Of a stretch of 64,000 bases of DNA, positions 49,515-59,290 are shown piece after piece. How positions within the stretch are numbered: position 1 is the stretch's first letter; every line of letters begins with the position of its first letter. Position numbers and translations under genes: made by a program. Origin of the DNA: Qipengyuania flava (GTDB taxonomy: Bacteria; Pseudomonadota; Alphaproteobacteria; Sphingomonadales; Sphingomonadaceae); the NCBI RefSeq assembly GCF_011762005.1, contig NZ_JAASQU010000004.1:1-64000 (forward strand). Direction: 5' to 3'. The notes beneath the pieces were generated by a model. That model was not told the DNA's origin. It was given only the letters and a program-made list of their open reading frames with translations, and made no database searches.

Positions 49515-50861
49515 GTGACTGCAAAACCGATTTCCCGACTGCTTTCGATGGCCGCCGCTGCCGGCCTCGCTGCCGCACCGATCGCGGGCCAGGCGCAACA
49601 GACGATGGCCCAGGGTGACCTGCTCGGCCTGCCGAGCGATCTCACCATGCTGCAGAACAGCGATCCCAACCGCCGTGTTGCGACATCGGTCGTGAACGGC
49701 TTTGTCATCACCGAAACCGATGTCGACCAGCGCGTGGCGCTGCTGCTGGCAGCCAATCAGCGGCCGGTCAGCGACGAGGAAATGACTCGCGTGCGCATGC
49801 AAGTGCTGCGCAATTTGATCGACGAAACGCTGCAGATCCAGGCCGCCATCGCGCAGGAACTGGATATCTCGCAGGCCGAAGTCGACCAGACCTATGCCCG
49901 TGTCGCGGCGCAGAACTTCGGTCAGGAACCCGGCCGGATGGACGAATATCTCACCTCGATCGGTTCCTCACCCGAAGCGCTCAAGCGTCAGATCACGGGT
50001 GAACTGGCATGGAACGCGCTGCTGCGCCGCAATATCGCGCCCTTCGTCAATGTCTCCAGCGACGAGGTCAACGAGCTGATCGAACGGCTCGAGGCCTCGC
50101 GCGGGACCGAGGAATACCGACTGGGCGAAATCTACCTTTCGGCCACGCCCGAAAGCGAAGCGGCGGTGGAAGCCAACGCCAACAAGATCGTCGAGCAGCT
50201 CCGCCAGGGCGGTAGCTTCGTCGCTTACGCACGCCAGTTCTCCGAAGCCTCGACCGCCGCGGTCGGCGGCGATCTCGGCTGGATCCAGCTGGCCCAGCTC
50301 AAGAACGCCCAGCTCGAAGCCGTTGCCGCCGAAATGGCGCCCGGCCAGCTGGTCGGACCGGTGCGCATCCCGGGCGGCTTCTCGATCCTGTACCTGATCG
50401 ACAAGCGCCAGGTGCTGACCGCCGATCCGCGCGATGCGCTGCTCAGCCTCAAGCAGATCCAGATCAGCTTCGAACCGGGCATGTCGCAGGCCGCAGCACA
50501 GCAGAAGGTCGCCGCATTCACCGAAGGCGTGCAGTCGATCCGCGGTTGCGGCGATGCCGAGAACGCCGCCGCGCGGCTGGGTGCCTCGGTCGTCACCAAC
50601 GATCAGATTCGCGTCCGTTCGCTGCCCGATGCGCTGCAGAACATCATCCTGCAGTTGCAGGTCGGCCAGGCGACCCCGCCTTTCGGTTCCTTCGAGGAAG
50701 GAGTGCGCGTGCTGATGCTGTGCGGTCGTGACGATCCGCAGGTCGCGGCCGGCCCCGACTTCAACCAGATCATGGGCCAGCTCGAGGACGAGCGCATCGA
50801 GAAGCGCGCGCAGCGTTACCTGCGCGACCTGCGCAACGACGCCTTCATCGAGTACAATTGA
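49515..50861 (+). CDS. surA: SurA-like periplasmic peptidylprolyl isomerase/chaperone
   Basis: A 448-residue chaperone for outer-membrane proteins. A signal peptide (about residues 1-27, ending GQA) is followed by the SurA N-terminal helical domain (about 65-180) and a rotamase domain at about 200-300 with GGDLGWIQ. A second domain near 320-410 is degenerate. The start is GTG at 49515; upstream frame residues have no signal character. It is followed by pdxA after eight bases. Confidence 0.9.
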   Translation: MTAKPISRLLSMAAAAGLAAAPIAGQAQQTMAQGDLLGLPSDLTMLQNSDPNRRVATSVVNGFVITETDVDQRVALLLAANQRPVSDEEMTRVRMQVLRNLIDETLQIQAAIAQELDISQAEVDQTYARVAAQNFGQEPGRMDEYLTSIGSSPEALKRQITGELAWNALLRRNIAPFVNVSSDEVNELIERLEASRGTEEYRLGEIYLSATPESEAAVEANANKIVEQLRQGGSFVAYARQFSEASTAAVGGDLGWIQLAQLKNAQLEAVAAEMAPGQLVGPVRIPGGFSILYLIDKRQVLTADPRDALLSLKQIQISFEPGMSQAAAQQKVAAFTEGVQSIRGCGDAENAAARLGASVVTNDQIRVRSLPDALQNIILQLQVGQATPPFGSFEEGVRVLMLCGRDDPQVAAGPDFNQIMGQLEDERIEKRAQRYLRDLRNDAFIEYN

Positions 50862-50869
50862 CGCTGAGC

Positions 50870-51871
50870 ATGGCGCCCCTCGCCGTATCGATTGGCGATC
50901 CGGCGGGGATCGGGCCTGAAATCATCGTCGAAAGCTGGGCGCGGCGCTCCGAAGAAGGCCTCGCGCCCTTCTTCGTCGTCGGGGGCGCGAACGTGCTTGC
51001 GGCCGCGGCGACCGGTCGTGGCCTGGCGTTGGCGGTCGAACCTATCGAAGACCCTGCGCAGGCGCGCGACGTGTTCGGCCGGGCATTGCCCGTTCTGGGC
51101 CAGGAGGATGTCACCGCAACGATGGGCCGCCCGGACGAACAGGGTGCGGCGCTGGCGCTGCATTCGCTGGCCGAAGCGACGCGCTGCGTGCTGCTGAAGA
51201 CCGCGTCAGCGATCGTCACCGCGCCGATTGCCAAGGCGCAATTGTCGGCGGTCGGCTTCGAGCACCCGGGACAAACCGAATTTCTCGCCGAAGTTTGCGG
51301 CAAGGACACCGAACAGGCGGTGATGATGCTCGCCGGCCCCAGCCTGCGCGCAGTGCCGCTGACCGTGCATTGCGCGCTGTCCGAAGTGTCCGGTCGGCTG
51401 TCGCAGCCGCAGATCGAGCGACGCGCGCGGATCGTGGCTGCAGCGTTGCAAACGGATTTCGGCATCGCCACGCCCCGCATCGCCGTTTGCGGCCTTAACC
51501 CGCATGCCGGAGAAGGCGGGCGGTTTGGCACCGAGGAAGCGCGGATCATTGCCCCGGCGATCGAAACGCTGCGCGGCGAAGGCCTTGACGTGACCGGCCC
51601 GCACCCGGCCGATGCACTGTTCACCCCGCGCGCACGGCAGACCTACGATGCGGCGCTGGCGATGTATCACGACCAGGCGCTGGTCCCGCTCAAGGCGCTC
51701 GATTTCGACGAGGGGGTCAATGTCACGCTTGGCCTGCCGATCGTGCGCACGAGCCCCGATCACGGCACCGCGTTCGATATTGCGGGCAAGAACCTCGCCG
51801 ATCCCGGGGCGATGATTGCCGCCATACGCATGGCGTCCGAGATCGCTGCCAACCGGGCCGCGCATGGCTGA
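50870..51871 (+). CDS. pdxA: 4-hydroxythreonine-4-phosphate dehydrogenase
   Basis: A 333-residue PdxA, which oxidises 4-phosphohydroxythreonine in pyridoxal-5-phosphate synthesis. The motif GDPAGIGPE is at about residues 9-17, the metal-binding His in PHPADALF and HDQALVPLK is in place, and HGTAFDIAG is near 304. The alternative TTG at 50858 overlaps the surA stop; the ATG at 50870 starts the conserved MAPLAVSIGDPAG. It overlaps rsmA by eight bases. Confidence 0.94.
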   Translation: MAPLAVSIGDPAGIGPEIIVESWARRSEEGLAPFFVVGGANVLAAAATGRGLALAVEPIEDPAQARDVFGRALPVLGQEDVTATMGRPDEQGAALALHSLAEATRCVLLKTASAIVTAPIAKAQLSAVGFEHPGQTEFLAEVCGKDTEQAVMMLAGPSLRAVPLTVHCALSEVSGRLSQPQIERRARIVAAALQTDFGIATPRIAVCGLNPHAGEGGRFGTEEARIIAPAIETLRGEGLDVTGPHPADALFTPRARQTYDAALAMYHDQALVPLKALDFDEGVNVTLGLPIVRTSPDHGTAFDIAGKNLADPGAMIAAIRMASEIAANRAAHG

Positions 51872-52709
51872 ACTCCCTCCGCTTCGCGAAGTCATCGCCC
51901 GGCACGGGCTCAGCGCATCGAAGGCGCTGGGGCAGAATTTCCTGTTCGACGAGCATCTGCTCGACCGGATCGCGGCGGTTCCCGGTGAACTTTCGGGCAG
52001 GCAGGTGCTCGAGGTGGGCCCCGGTCCGGGCGGGCTTACACGCGCGCTGCTGCGTGCCGGTGCCCGCGTGACCGCAATCGAGATGGACCGCCGCTGCCTG
52101 CCCGCGCTGGCCGAACTGGAAGACGCCTTCCCGGGCCAGTTGCGCGTAATCGAGGGCGACGCGCTCAAGCTCGATCATGCAGAACTGATGGGCGGAGAAC
52201 CCTTCGCCGTATTGTCGAACCTGCCCTACAATGTGGGCACCGCGCTGTTCGTGCGCTGGTTGGCCGGGGCCACGGGCAGCGAGAATGCATGGCCGCCGCT
52301 GTGGACGAGCCTGACGCTGATGTTCCAGCAGGAGGTCGCGCAGCGCATTGTCGCGCAGCCGGGCGGCCCGGCCTATGGGCGGCTCGCAGTCTTGGCACAG
52401 TGGCGCAGCCGCGCGAAGCTGGCGATGAAGGTCCACCGCAGCGCCTTCACCCCGCCTCCCAAGGTGATGAGCGCGATCGTCCATGTCGAACCCGCGGACA
52501 TGCCCGAGGGGGTCGACGCCCGGCTGCTCGAACGGCTGACCGAAGCCGCCTTCGGCCAGCGCCGCAAGATGCTGCGACAGAGCCTCAAGGGTGTTCCCGG
52601 CGCAGTCGATGCGCTCGAGGTTATCGGCGTCGATCCGCAACGCCGCGCCGAAACCGTCACGGTCGACGAATTCGTGACGCTCGCGCGCGTGCTCAGCGCA
52701 GAACGCTGA
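51864..52709 (+). CDS. rsmA: 16S rRNA (adenine1518/1519-N6)-dimethyltransferase
   Basis: A 281-residue KsgA-type methyltransferase that dimethylates two adenines in the 16S 3' hairpin. SAM motif I is EVGPGPGGLT near residues 48-57, NLPYNV is near 116-121, and SAFTPPPKVMSAI is near 195. The start ATG at 51864 overlaps pdxA by eight bases; the frame upstream from 51816 lies within pdxA. A shared terminator hairpin follows. Confidence 0.97.
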   Translation: MAELPPLREVIARHGLSASKALGQNFLFDEHLLDRIAAVPGELSGRQVLEVGPGPGGLTRALLRAGARVTAIEMDRRCLPALAELEDAFPGQLRVIEGDALKLDHAELMGGEPFAVLSNLPYNVGTALFVRWLAGATGSENAWPPLWTSLTLMFQQEVAQRIVAQPGGPAYGRLAVLAQWRSRAKLAMKVHRSAFTPPPKVMSAIVHVEPADMPEGVDARLLERLTEAAFGQRRKMLRQSLKGVPGAVDALEVIGVDPQRRAETVTVDEFVTLARVLSAER

Positions 52710-52721
52710 AGTCCCAAGAAA

Positions 52722-52745
52722 AAGCCCCGCTGGTCGGCGGGGCTT
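52722..52745. terminator. Bidirectional terminator between rsmA and glcB
   Basis: A stem AAGCCCCGC/GCGGGGCTT with a six-base loop. On the minus strand it is followed by TTTTTCTT, so it can end glcB transcription; on the plus strand it is 12 bases after the rsmA stop and has a weaker T-tail. Confidence 0.85.
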
Positions 52746-52770
52746 CTCCTTCGATCGCGATTGCCGGTGG

Positions 52771-54867
52771 TCAGCCCTGCGCTTTCTTCTTGCGCCGCCA
52801 GGCGTGCAGCAGCGGTTCGGTATAGCCGCTGGGCTGTTCGACGCCCTTGAAGATCAGGTCCTTCGCCGCGCTGAAAGCGGCGCCGTCCTCGTTCTGGAGC
52901 AACGGCTGATAGAACGGATCACCCGCATTCTGCTCGTCGACCTTCGCCGCCATGCGGCGCAGGCTGTCCATCACCTGGTCTTCGGAGATGACCCCGTGCA
53001 GCAACCAGTTGGCGATATGCTGGCTGGAAATGCGCAGCGTGGCGCGGTCTTCCATCAGGCCGACATCGTTAATGTCGGGCACTTTCGAACAGCCGACCCC
53101 GGCGTCGATCCAGCGAACGACATAGCCGAGCAGGCCCTGGCAATTGTTGTCGAGCTCCTCGCGGATTTCGTCCTCCGACCAGTTGGTGCCGTCGGCCAAC
53201 GGGATGGCGAGCAGCTCGTCGAGCTTTGCCGCATCGGGCAGACCCTTCTGGATTTCGAACACGTCCTCGCGGTGGTAATGGATCGCGTGCAGCGTCGCCG
53301 CGGTCGGGCTCGGCACCCAGGCGGTGTTCGCCCCGGCGCGCAGATGGCCGATTTTCTCGATCATCATCTGCCCCATCAGGTCAGGCGCGGCCCACATGCC
53401 CTTGCCGATCTGCGCACGGCCCGACAGGCCATGCGCCAATCCGATTCCAACGTTGCGCGCTTCATAGGCCTTGAGCCAGGCCGAGTTCTTCATCTCGCCC
53501 TTGCGCATCATCGGGCCCGCACGCATCGAGGTGTGGATTTCGTCGCCTGTACGGTCGAGGAAGCCGGTGTTGATGAAGACGATGCGGTCCTTCACCGCAT
53601 GGATGCACGCGGCGAGATTGGCCGAAGTGCGGCGTTCCTCGTCCATCACGCCGACCTTGATCGTGTGCCGCGGCAGACCGAGCAGGTCTTCGACAGCATC
53701 GAACAGCTCGTTGGTGAAGGCGCATTCCTCGGGCCCGTGCATTTTGGGCTTCACAATATAGATGCTGCCGCAGCGCGAATTGCCGTACTTCCCCAGCCCG
53801 GCGACATCCTGCGCGCCGATGGCCGAGGTGACCACCGCGTCGAGGATACCCTCGGGGATTTCCTTGCCGTCCCAGCGCATCGCCGGGTTGGTCATCAGAT
53901 GGCCGACATTGCGCACGAACATCAGGCTGCGCCCGGACAGGCTGTGTTCGCTGCCGTCCTTGCCGGTATAGGTCTTGTCCCCCACCAGCTTGCGGGTGAG
54001 CGTCTTGCCGCCCTTCTCGAAGGTCTCCTCCAGATCGCCGCGGATCACGCCGAGCCAGTTGCGATAGGCGTTAAGCTTGTCCTCGGCATCGACCGCCGCG
54101 ACCGAATCCTCGCAATCGGCGATGGTGGTCAGCGCGGCTTCGAAATTGACATCGGCGATACCCAGCCGGTCGGTCTTGCCGACCTGACTGTCCGGGTCGA
54201 CCACGATCTCGATATGAAGGCCGTTATGCCGGAACAGCGGGCCCTTGTCGGTCCGCCCCACCTGTTGCGACGGATCGGCCAACTCCAGATCGTCGAGCGA
54301 TTCGAGATCGCTCCAGCTTCCCGAAGCGAGCGGGAGGATCTCGTCGAGCAGCTTGCGCGCCTCGACGATAACCGCGGCGCCGCGTTCCTCGTCATAGCCA
54401 CCCGGACGAGCTGCCGGCGCATCGAGCGCGTCGGTCCCGTAAAGCGCGTCGTAGAGGCTGCCCCAGCGCGCGTTCGCCGCATTAAGGAGGAAGCGCGCGT
54501 TGAGGATCGGCACCACCAGTTGCGGCCCCGCCATTGTCGCGATCTCGGGATCGACATTCTCGGTCCCGATGGTGAAATCACCCGGTTCGGGCACGAGGTA
54601 GCCGATTTCCTCGAGGAAGGCGCGATAGGCATCCGCGTCGTGCGGCTGTCCCGCCCGCTCCGAATGCCAAGCGTCGATCTTCGCCTGCAATTCCTCGCGT
54701 TTGGCCAGCAGCGCGGCGTTGCGAGGGGCAAACGAGCCCAGCAGGTTCGCGAAACCCGTCCAGAAATCATCGGCGTCGCGACCCAGCGGGCCGAGCACTT
54801 CGGTTTCGATGAAGGCGGCAAGCTGCGGATCGGCTTCGATTCCGGCGCGCGTGACAAATTCGGTCAT
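52771..54867 (-). CDS. glcB: Malate synthase G
   Basis: A 698-residue malate synthase G, which condenses glyoxylate with acetyl-CoA in the glyoxylate shunt. Family features include [25 protein letters not shown] near residue 265, the catalytic Arg in the [15 protein letters not shown] segment and the C-terminal Asp in [19 protein letters not shown]. The ORF extends to 55083, but GAGGAG precedes the ATG at 54867. It is divergent from the M20 hydrolase of the ast cluster. Isocitrate lyase proper is not in the window. Confidence 0.96.
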   Translation of the reverse strand: MTEFVTRAGIEADPQLAAFIETEVLGPLGRDADDFWTGFANLLGSFAPRNAALLAKREELQAKIDAWHSERAGQPHDADAYRAFLEEIGYLVPEPGDFTIGTENVDPEIATMAGPQLVVPILNARFLLNAANARWGSLYDALYGTDALDAPAARPGGYDEERGAAVIVEARKLLDEILPLASGSWSDLESLDDLELADPSQQVGRTDKGPLFRHNGLHIEIVVDPDSQVGKTDRLGIADVNFEAALTTIADCEDSVAAVDAEDKLNAYRNWLGVIRGDLEETFEKGGKTLTRKLVGDKTYTGKDGSEHSLSGRSLMFVRNVGHLMTNPAMRWDGKEIPEGILDAVVTSAIGAQDVAGLGKYGNSRCGSIYIVKPKMHGPEECAFTNELFDAVEDLLGLPRHTIKVGVMDEERRTSANLAACIHAVKDRIVFINTGFLDRTGDEIHTSMRAGPMMRKGEMKNSAWLKAYEARNVGIGLAHGLSGRAQIGKGMWAAPDLMGQMMIEKIGHLRAGANTAWVPSPTAATLHAIHYHREDVFEIQKGLPDAAKLDELLAIPLADGTNWSEDEIREELDNNCQGLLGYVVRWIDAGVGCSKVPDINDVGLMEDRATLRISSQHIANWLLHGVISEDQVMDSLRRMAAKVDEQNAGDPFYQPLLQNEDGAAFSAAKDLIFKGVEQPSGYTEPLLHAWRRKKKAQG

Positions 54868-54998
54868 GGAACTCCTCGAGCAATAGTAGAACGGCGATGT
54901 CGTACCCGGGGAGGAGTGGCACGGTCTATGCCGCCCGCCGTTGATCTTTGCAAGGCGCGGGCTGGACTCGCGCAAAGGCAGGATTAAGGACGTTGCAC

Positions 54999-56207
54999 AT
55001 GAAACCGGATACCGCACCCCAGGCGCTGCTTGCGACGATCGACGCCGATACGATGCTGCGCGAAGTTCAGGACTGGGCGGCAATCAACACCGGTACCGGC
55101 AACATCGCCGGGCTGGACCGGATGGCCCGGATCCTCGCCGATGCCTTCAGCACGCTGCCCGGCGATGTCGAACTGGTCGAACCCGCCACGGTCACCGCGA
55201 TTTCCCCCGAAGGTCGCGAATACGAGAAACCGCATGGCAAGCACATGGTGCTGCGCGTGCGCCCCGAAGCGGACCGCCGCTTCGTGCTGACCGGACATAT
55301 GGATACCGTGTTTCCCGAAGATCACCCGTTCCAACAGGTTAGCTGGCTCGACGACGACACGATCAACGGCCCCGGCACCGCCGACATGAAGGGCGGGCTG
55401 AATGTCATCCTCCACGCGCTGAAGACGTTCGAAACGATGGAAGGCGCCTCGCGGGTGGGTTACGACGTGATGATCAATTCGGACGAGGAAACCGGCAGCC
55501 TCGCCAGCCGCACGCTGATCGAGGAACTGGCGCGCGGAAAATATGCTGCGCTGACCTACGAACCCAGCGCGCTGCCCGATGGTACGCTGGCGCATGCGCG
55601 CGGCGGCACAGGCAATTACGCGATCACGATCACGGGCAAGTCCGCACATGCCGGACGCAATCCGCACGATGGGCGCAACGCAATCGTCGCGGCCAGCGAC
55701 CTGGTGCTGCGCATCAAGGCGCTCGAAGCCGAGGACATCACCGTGAACCCGGCCAAAATCGAGGGCGGCAGCGCCAACAACGTGGTGCCCGACCTGGCGA
55801 TCCTGCGCTTCAACATCCGGCCCAAATCGACCGACGCGATGAACCGCTTCGACGGCCAGCTTGCTGCCATCCTCGACATCGTCCGCAGCGAACACGACGT
55901 TGCGATCCACCGCCATGGCGGCGTGACCCGCCCGCCCAAGCCCGTCGACGAAAAGGCGCAGAGGCTGTTCGATCTCGTCAAGGCCTGTGGCGCCGAGCTG
56001 GGCCAGCAGATCGGCTGGAAAAGCACCGGCGGCGTGTGCGACGGCAACAACATTGCCGCCACCGGCGTGCCCGTGGTCGATACGATGGGCGTGCGCGGCG
56101 GCGCCATCCATTCGCCGGACGAGTTCATGATCGTCCCGAGCCTCCGCGAGCGCGCGGCGCTGTCAGCGCTGGTACTCGCCAAGCTTTCCACCGGAGACCA
56201 CTTGTGA
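54999..56207 (+). CDS. M20-family metallohydrolase of the arginine succinyltransferase cluster
   Basis: A 402-residue M20 peptidase-fold enzyme with carboxypeptidase G2/ArgE-type motifs: GHMDTVF near residue 105 with the first metal His and Asp, [10 protein letters not shown] near 124 with the bridging Asp, and NSDEETGS near 160 with the catalytic Glu. AAGGA lies nine bases before the ATG. It starts the cluster hydrolase-astA-astB (TTGTGA overlap with astA), so it may act in the pathway, for example to desuccinylate an intermediate. Other M20 members desuccinylate diaminopimelate (DapE), which supports but does not prove this. Confidence 0.85.
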   Translation: MKPDTAPQALLATIDADTMLREVQDWAAINTGTGNIAGLDRMARILADAFSTLPGDVELVEPATVTAISPEGREYEKPHGKHMVLRVRPEADRRFVLTGHMDTVFPEDHPFQQVSWLDDDTINGPGTADMKGGLNVILHALKTFETMEGASRVGYDVMINSDEETGSLASRTLIEELARGKYAALTYEPSALPDGTLAHARGGTGNYAITITGKSAHAGRNPHDGRNAIVAASDLVLRIKALEAEDITVNPAKIEGGSANNVVPDLAILRFNIRPKSTDAMNRFDGQLAAILDIVRSEHDVAIHRHGGVTRPPKPVDEKAQRLFDLVKACGAELGQQIGWKSTGGVCDGNNIAATGVPVVDTMGVRGGAIHSPDEFMIVPSLRERAALSALVLAKLSTGDHL

Positions 56208-57220
56208 CCTTCCGCCTGCGCGCGGCGCATATCGCCGATCTCGAACAGCTCTACGAAATGGCCAAGCTCACAGGGGGAGGCTTCACCAACCTTCCCGCGG
56301 ATCGCGCTGCGCTGACCCGCAAGCTCGAACGCGCCGAGGAGGCCTTCGGCCGCACATACGACGAGTTGGGCGACGACCAGTTCACGCTGGTGCTGGAGAA
56401 TACCGAAACCGGCCAGGTGCGCGGCACCTGCCAGCTGTTCAGCCAGGTCGGCCAGCAATGGCCCTTCTACAGTTACCGTCTCAACACGCTCACGCAGCAC
56501 AGCCAGGAACTCGATCGCACGGTGCGTGCCGAACTGCTCAGCCTGGTAACCGATCTCGAAGGCTGTTCGGAAGTCGGCGGGCTGTTCCTCCACCCCGCCG
56601 AGCGCGCGGGCGGTTTCGGCCTGCTGCTGGCGCGCAGCCGCTATCTCTTCATCGCAATGCACCGCGCGCGCTTCGCCGACCGGATCCTCGCCGAATTGCG
56701 CGGGGTAATCGACGATCGCGGGGGATCGCCCTTCTGGGATGGTGTCGCCGGACGGTTTTTCGGCATGACCTTCCAGGAAGCCGACTATTTCAACGCGATC
56801 AATGGCAACCAGTTCATTGCCGATCTGATGCCCAAGCACCCGGTCTATGTCGCCATGCTCAACGAGGAGGCGAAAAAGGTGATCGGCGTGCCGCACCCGA
56901 CCGGGCGCGCGGCGATGCGCATGCTCGAGAACGAAGGTTTCGCGGCCGAGGGCTATGTCGATATCTTCGACGGTGGTCCCACGATGACCGCCCGCACCGA
57001 CCAAGTTCGCAGCGTGCGCAAGTCGGTGCCGGCAAAGATTGCATCGACCGAACTCGACATCGGCGAGCGGGCGCTCATCGCGACCGGCACGCTCGACAGT
57101 TTCCGCAGCGCCTATGGCATGCGCGAGATCGGTCCCGACGGTTCGATCGCTATCGATGCATTGTGCGCGCGGACGCTCGAAGTCGGCGAGGGCGATGAAG
57201 TGTGGAGCGTGGCGCGCTGA
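56204..57220 (+). CDS. astA: Arginine N-succinyltransferase
   Basis: A 338-residue AstA, the first enzyme of the AST pathway, which transfers succinyl from succinyl-CoA to arginine. The GNAT fold is visible in the N-terminal FRLRAAHIADLEQLYEMAKL and the conserved GGFTNLPADR near residues 27-36; SEVGGLFLHPAERAGGFGLLLAR lies near 120-145. The start is GTG at 56204 (overlap GTGA with the hydrolase stop), which agrees with translational coupling. astB follows after 26 bases. Confidence 0.93.
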   Translation: MTFRLRAAHIADLEQLYEMAKLTGGGFTNLPADRAALTRKLERAEEAFGRTYDELGDDQFTLVLENTETGQVRGTCQLFSQVGQQWPFYSYRLNTLTQHSQELDRTVRAELLSLVTDLEGCSEVGGLFLHPAERAGGFGLLLARSRYLFIAMHRARFADRILAELRGVIDDRGGSPFWDGVAGRFFGMTFQEADYFNAINGNQFIADLMPKHPVYVAMLNEEAKKVIGVPHPTGRAAMRMLENEGFAAEGYVDIFDGGPTMTARTDQVRSVRKSVPAKIASTELDIGERALIATGTLDSFRSAYGMREIGPDGSIAIDALCARTLEVGEGDEVWSVAR

Positions 57221-57246
57221 GCGCGGCACCGGCGGACGGACAGGAT

Positions 57247-58494
57247 ATGCTTCAGGAAATCAATTTCGACGGGATCGTCGGCCCCAGCCACAATTACGCC
57301 GGGCTGAGCCTAGGCAATATTGCCAGTGCCAGCCACCGCGGCGATGCGTCCTTCCCGCGTGCCGCCGCGCTGCAAGGCATCGCCAAGATGCGCGGCAATA
57401 TGGAACGCGGGCTGGCGCAGGGCTTCCTGCTGCCGCTGCCCCGCCCCAACCGCGGCCTGTTGCACGATCTCGCCGCTGGCCCCGACAGCGACCGTGCGCT
57501 GATCGCCGCGGCATGGTCGGCCAGTTCGATGTGGACCGCCAATGCGGCCACTGTCAGCCCTGCACCCGACACCGCCGATGGTCGCTGTCACCTAACCCCC
57601 GCCAATCTCGTCACCATGCTCCACCGCGGGCAGGAATGGCGTGATACACAGGCGCAACTGCGTATCGCATTCGGCGATACGCGCCATTTCGCGATCCATG
57701 ATGCGGTCCCGCCGAGCTTCGGCGATGAAGGTGCGGCCAATCACATGCGGTTTTGCGAAGGCCACGATGCGCCGGGCGTAGAAGTATTCGTCTATGGCCG
57801 CCCGGGCGGGCGTTTCCCTGCGCGCCAGCATGAACAGGCCAGCCGCGCCGTCGCGCGCCTGCACGGCCTCGACCCCGCGCGCTGCGTCTTCATCGAACAG
57901 AACCCGGTCGCGATCGAATCGGGCGCCTTCCACAACGACGTGGTGGCAGTGGCGAACGAGACCGTGCTGTTCACGCATGAACAGGCCTTCGCCGAGCGCA
58001 AGAATGCCTATGAAGCGATCCGCGCGGTGTTCCCGCAGCTGCATGTCGTCGAAGTGCCGGCCAGTGCGGTCAGCCTCGAAGAGGCGATACGCACCTATCT
58101 GTTCAACGCGCAATTGGTGACGCTGCCGACCGGCGAGATGGCGCTGATCGTTCCCGGCGAATGCCAGGAAAGCGCCAGCGTCTGGGCGTGGTGCGAACAC
58201 ATGCTCGCCTCCAACGGTCCGATCCGCAAGGTCATTCCCGTCGACGTGCGCCAGTCGATGGCGAATGGCGGCGGCCCAGCCTGCCTGCGCCTGCGCGTGG
58301 TTGCCGATCCGGCGACCGTCGATGCACGCTTCCTGCTCGACGAGGCGAAAGCCCAGCGTATCGAGTCGGTCATTGCCGAAATGTGGCCAGAACGGATCGA
58401 GCCGCAAGAGATCGGCACCGATCGCCTGGCCGTCCAGGTCATCGAGGCGCGCGAGGCCTTGCTCTCGGCGCTGTCGCTCGACGAGCTCGCCTGA
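57247..58494 (+). CDS. astB: N-succinylarginine dihydrolase
   Basis: A 415-residue AstB of the amidinotransferase fold, which converts N2-succinylarginine to succinylornithine, ammonia and CO2. Conserved pieces are the N-terminal NFDGIVGPSHNYAGLSLGN, SSMWTANAATVSP near 96-108 and FHNDVVAVANE near 230. The GAAFHND-type His and the late Cys in ANGGGPACLRLR are the catalytic ones. The ATG at 57247 follows GGACAGGAT. A longer start 45 bases upstream lacks support. astC and astD are not in the window. Confidence 0.94.
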   Translation: MLQEINFDGIVGPSHNYAGLSLGNIASASHRGDASFPRAAALQGIAKMRGNMERGLAQGFLLPLPRPNRGLLHDLAAGPDSDRALIAAAWSASSMWTANAATVSPAPDTADGRCHLTPANLVTMLHRGQEWRDTQAQLRIAFGDTRHFAIHDAVPPSFGDEGAANHMRFCEGHDAPGVEVFVYGRPGGRFPARQHEQASRAVARLHGLDPARCVFIEQNPVAIESGAFHNDVVAVANETVLFTHEQAFAERKNAYEAIRAVFPQLHVVEVPASAVSLEEAIRTYLFNAQLVTLPTGEMALIVPGECQESASVWAWCEHMLASNGPIRKVIPVDVRQSMANGGGPACLRLRVVADPATVDARFLLDEAKAQRIESVIAEMWPERIEPQEIGTDRLAVQVIEAREALLSALSLDELA

Positions 58495-58585
58495 ATTCGC
58501 CACCCGGTTAACGCGCTGGACCGCCCTGTCGGGCCGCTTTACATCCCGGCAGGAATTAACCATCGTGATCCGCAGGAACCCTGTG

Positions 58586-58602
58586 CTGGCACGGGAATTG
58601 CT
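58586..58602 (+). promoter_or_regulatory. Sigma-54 (RpoN)-type promoter, -24/-12 element
   Basis: The sequence CTGGCACGGGAATTGCT matches the sigma-54 consensus with TGGCACG (-24) and TTGCT (-12) at correct spacing. It ends 34 bases before the small membrane protein's GTG start (58637). Sigma-54 promoters need an activator; no site for one is identified. A chance match is possible. Confidence 0.6.
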
Positions 58603-58636
58603 ATCCTATTGGTTAAGGGCGGAGACCAGAAGAAGC

Positions 58637-58912
58637 GTGCTCGCAAAATTGAAACGACTGTTCGTGATCAAGACGCGGTTCGAAGCGTATCTGATCATTT
58701 TCGCGCTCGCTCTGGGCGCGATGACGCGCGGCGCGCAATACACGCTGCAATACCCCGGTGTCGGTGGCTATTTGCTGTTCGCCGCGACCGCGGGCGCGGT
58801 GTTCCTCGGCGGAGCGAAGATCCTCGATGCGCTGCGCTACGAACGCGAGGCGCGCGAAGCCGGCGAGAAAACTGCGGACAGTCCCGCGGTATCGCCTGCC
58901 GAACCGAAGTAG
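58637..58912 (+). CDS. Small membrane protein of unknown function
   Basis: A 91-residue protein with two predicted membrane spans, about residues 19-35 (AYLIIFALALGAMTRG) and 44-60 (GGYLLFAATAGAVFLGG), and an Arg/Lys-rich N-terminus (LKRLFVIKTRFE). The C-terminus is charged. The frame continues upstream, and a GTG at 58565 is possible, but the sigma-54-type promoter between 58586 and 58602 would then be inside the gene; the GTG at 58637 is therefore preferred. No known family is recognised. It lies about 140 bases after astB and is convergent with the tmRNA gene. Confidence 0.6.
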   Translation: MLAKLKRLFVIKTRFEAYLIIFALALGAMTRGAQYTLQYPGVGGYLLFAATAGAVFLGGAKILDALRYEREAREAGEKTADSPAVSPAEPK

Positions 58913-58925
58913 ATGAAAGAGAAGG

Positions 58926-59256
58926 TGGGGGTTTCTGTTGCTAGCTACCCCCGGAGCCCCGGAATCCGCTTCTGTTGCCCGGTGGGTCCAACCGCGCTTT
59001 AGCTTTGTAAATTCAGGCCGTTAGGCCATAAAATTACGCTGCGAGAGCGAGTGCTTCGTTATCGTTGGCACTTGTGTGTTGTGAACATTTTTACGGGATA
59101 CTCAGCCCGGACGAAAACACTGTCTTTCAGCACACGTCGATCCTAGTTCGGCCCCGTCAGAACCCGCGCAACGGCGCGGATTGTGGTGGAGCCGCCGGGT
59201 ACTGCCCCCGGGTCCGTTGTACCTATTGCACAGCGCAGTTTATCGCCATAGCCCGC
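58926..59256 (-). ncRNA. ssrA: Two-piece, circularly permuted tmRNA
   Basis: Alphaproteobacterial-type tmRNA, read on the minus strand, that rescues stalled ribosomes by trans-translation. The acceptor piece comes first and ends GGCTCCACCA at 59184; its T-arm has stem CCGGG/CCCGG with a GGCAGTA loop. A short spacer (to about 59156) is removed in processing. The coding piece starts GGGGCCGAAC at 59155, and GGGGCCG pairs with CGGCTCC to form the acceptor stem. The tag frame at 59069-59034 encodes ANDNEALALAA and a TAA stop. Small hairpins (GGCC at about 59015) and a GGGGGT/ACCCCC stem at 58927-58952 end the gene. Outer limits are approximate. Confidence 0.92.
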
Positions 59257-59290
59257 AAAAAACGGGCAGGTCCCATATAGGCCCTGCCCG
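59257..59290 (-). terminator. Terminator of mscL
   Basis: On the minus strand, a CGGGCAGG/CCTGCCCG stem (59263-59270 with 59283-59290) is followed by TTTTTT (59262-59257), 39 bases after the mscL stop. It separates mscL from the tmRNA gene. Its loop contains a possible -10 element for ssrA. Confidence 0.85.

Noticed and set aside
59184-59222. A tRNA-like 3' end (T-arm followed by CTCCACCA)
   Set aside because: It is the acceptor piece of the two-piece tmRNA, as shown by pairing with GGGGCCG and the tag frame that follows.
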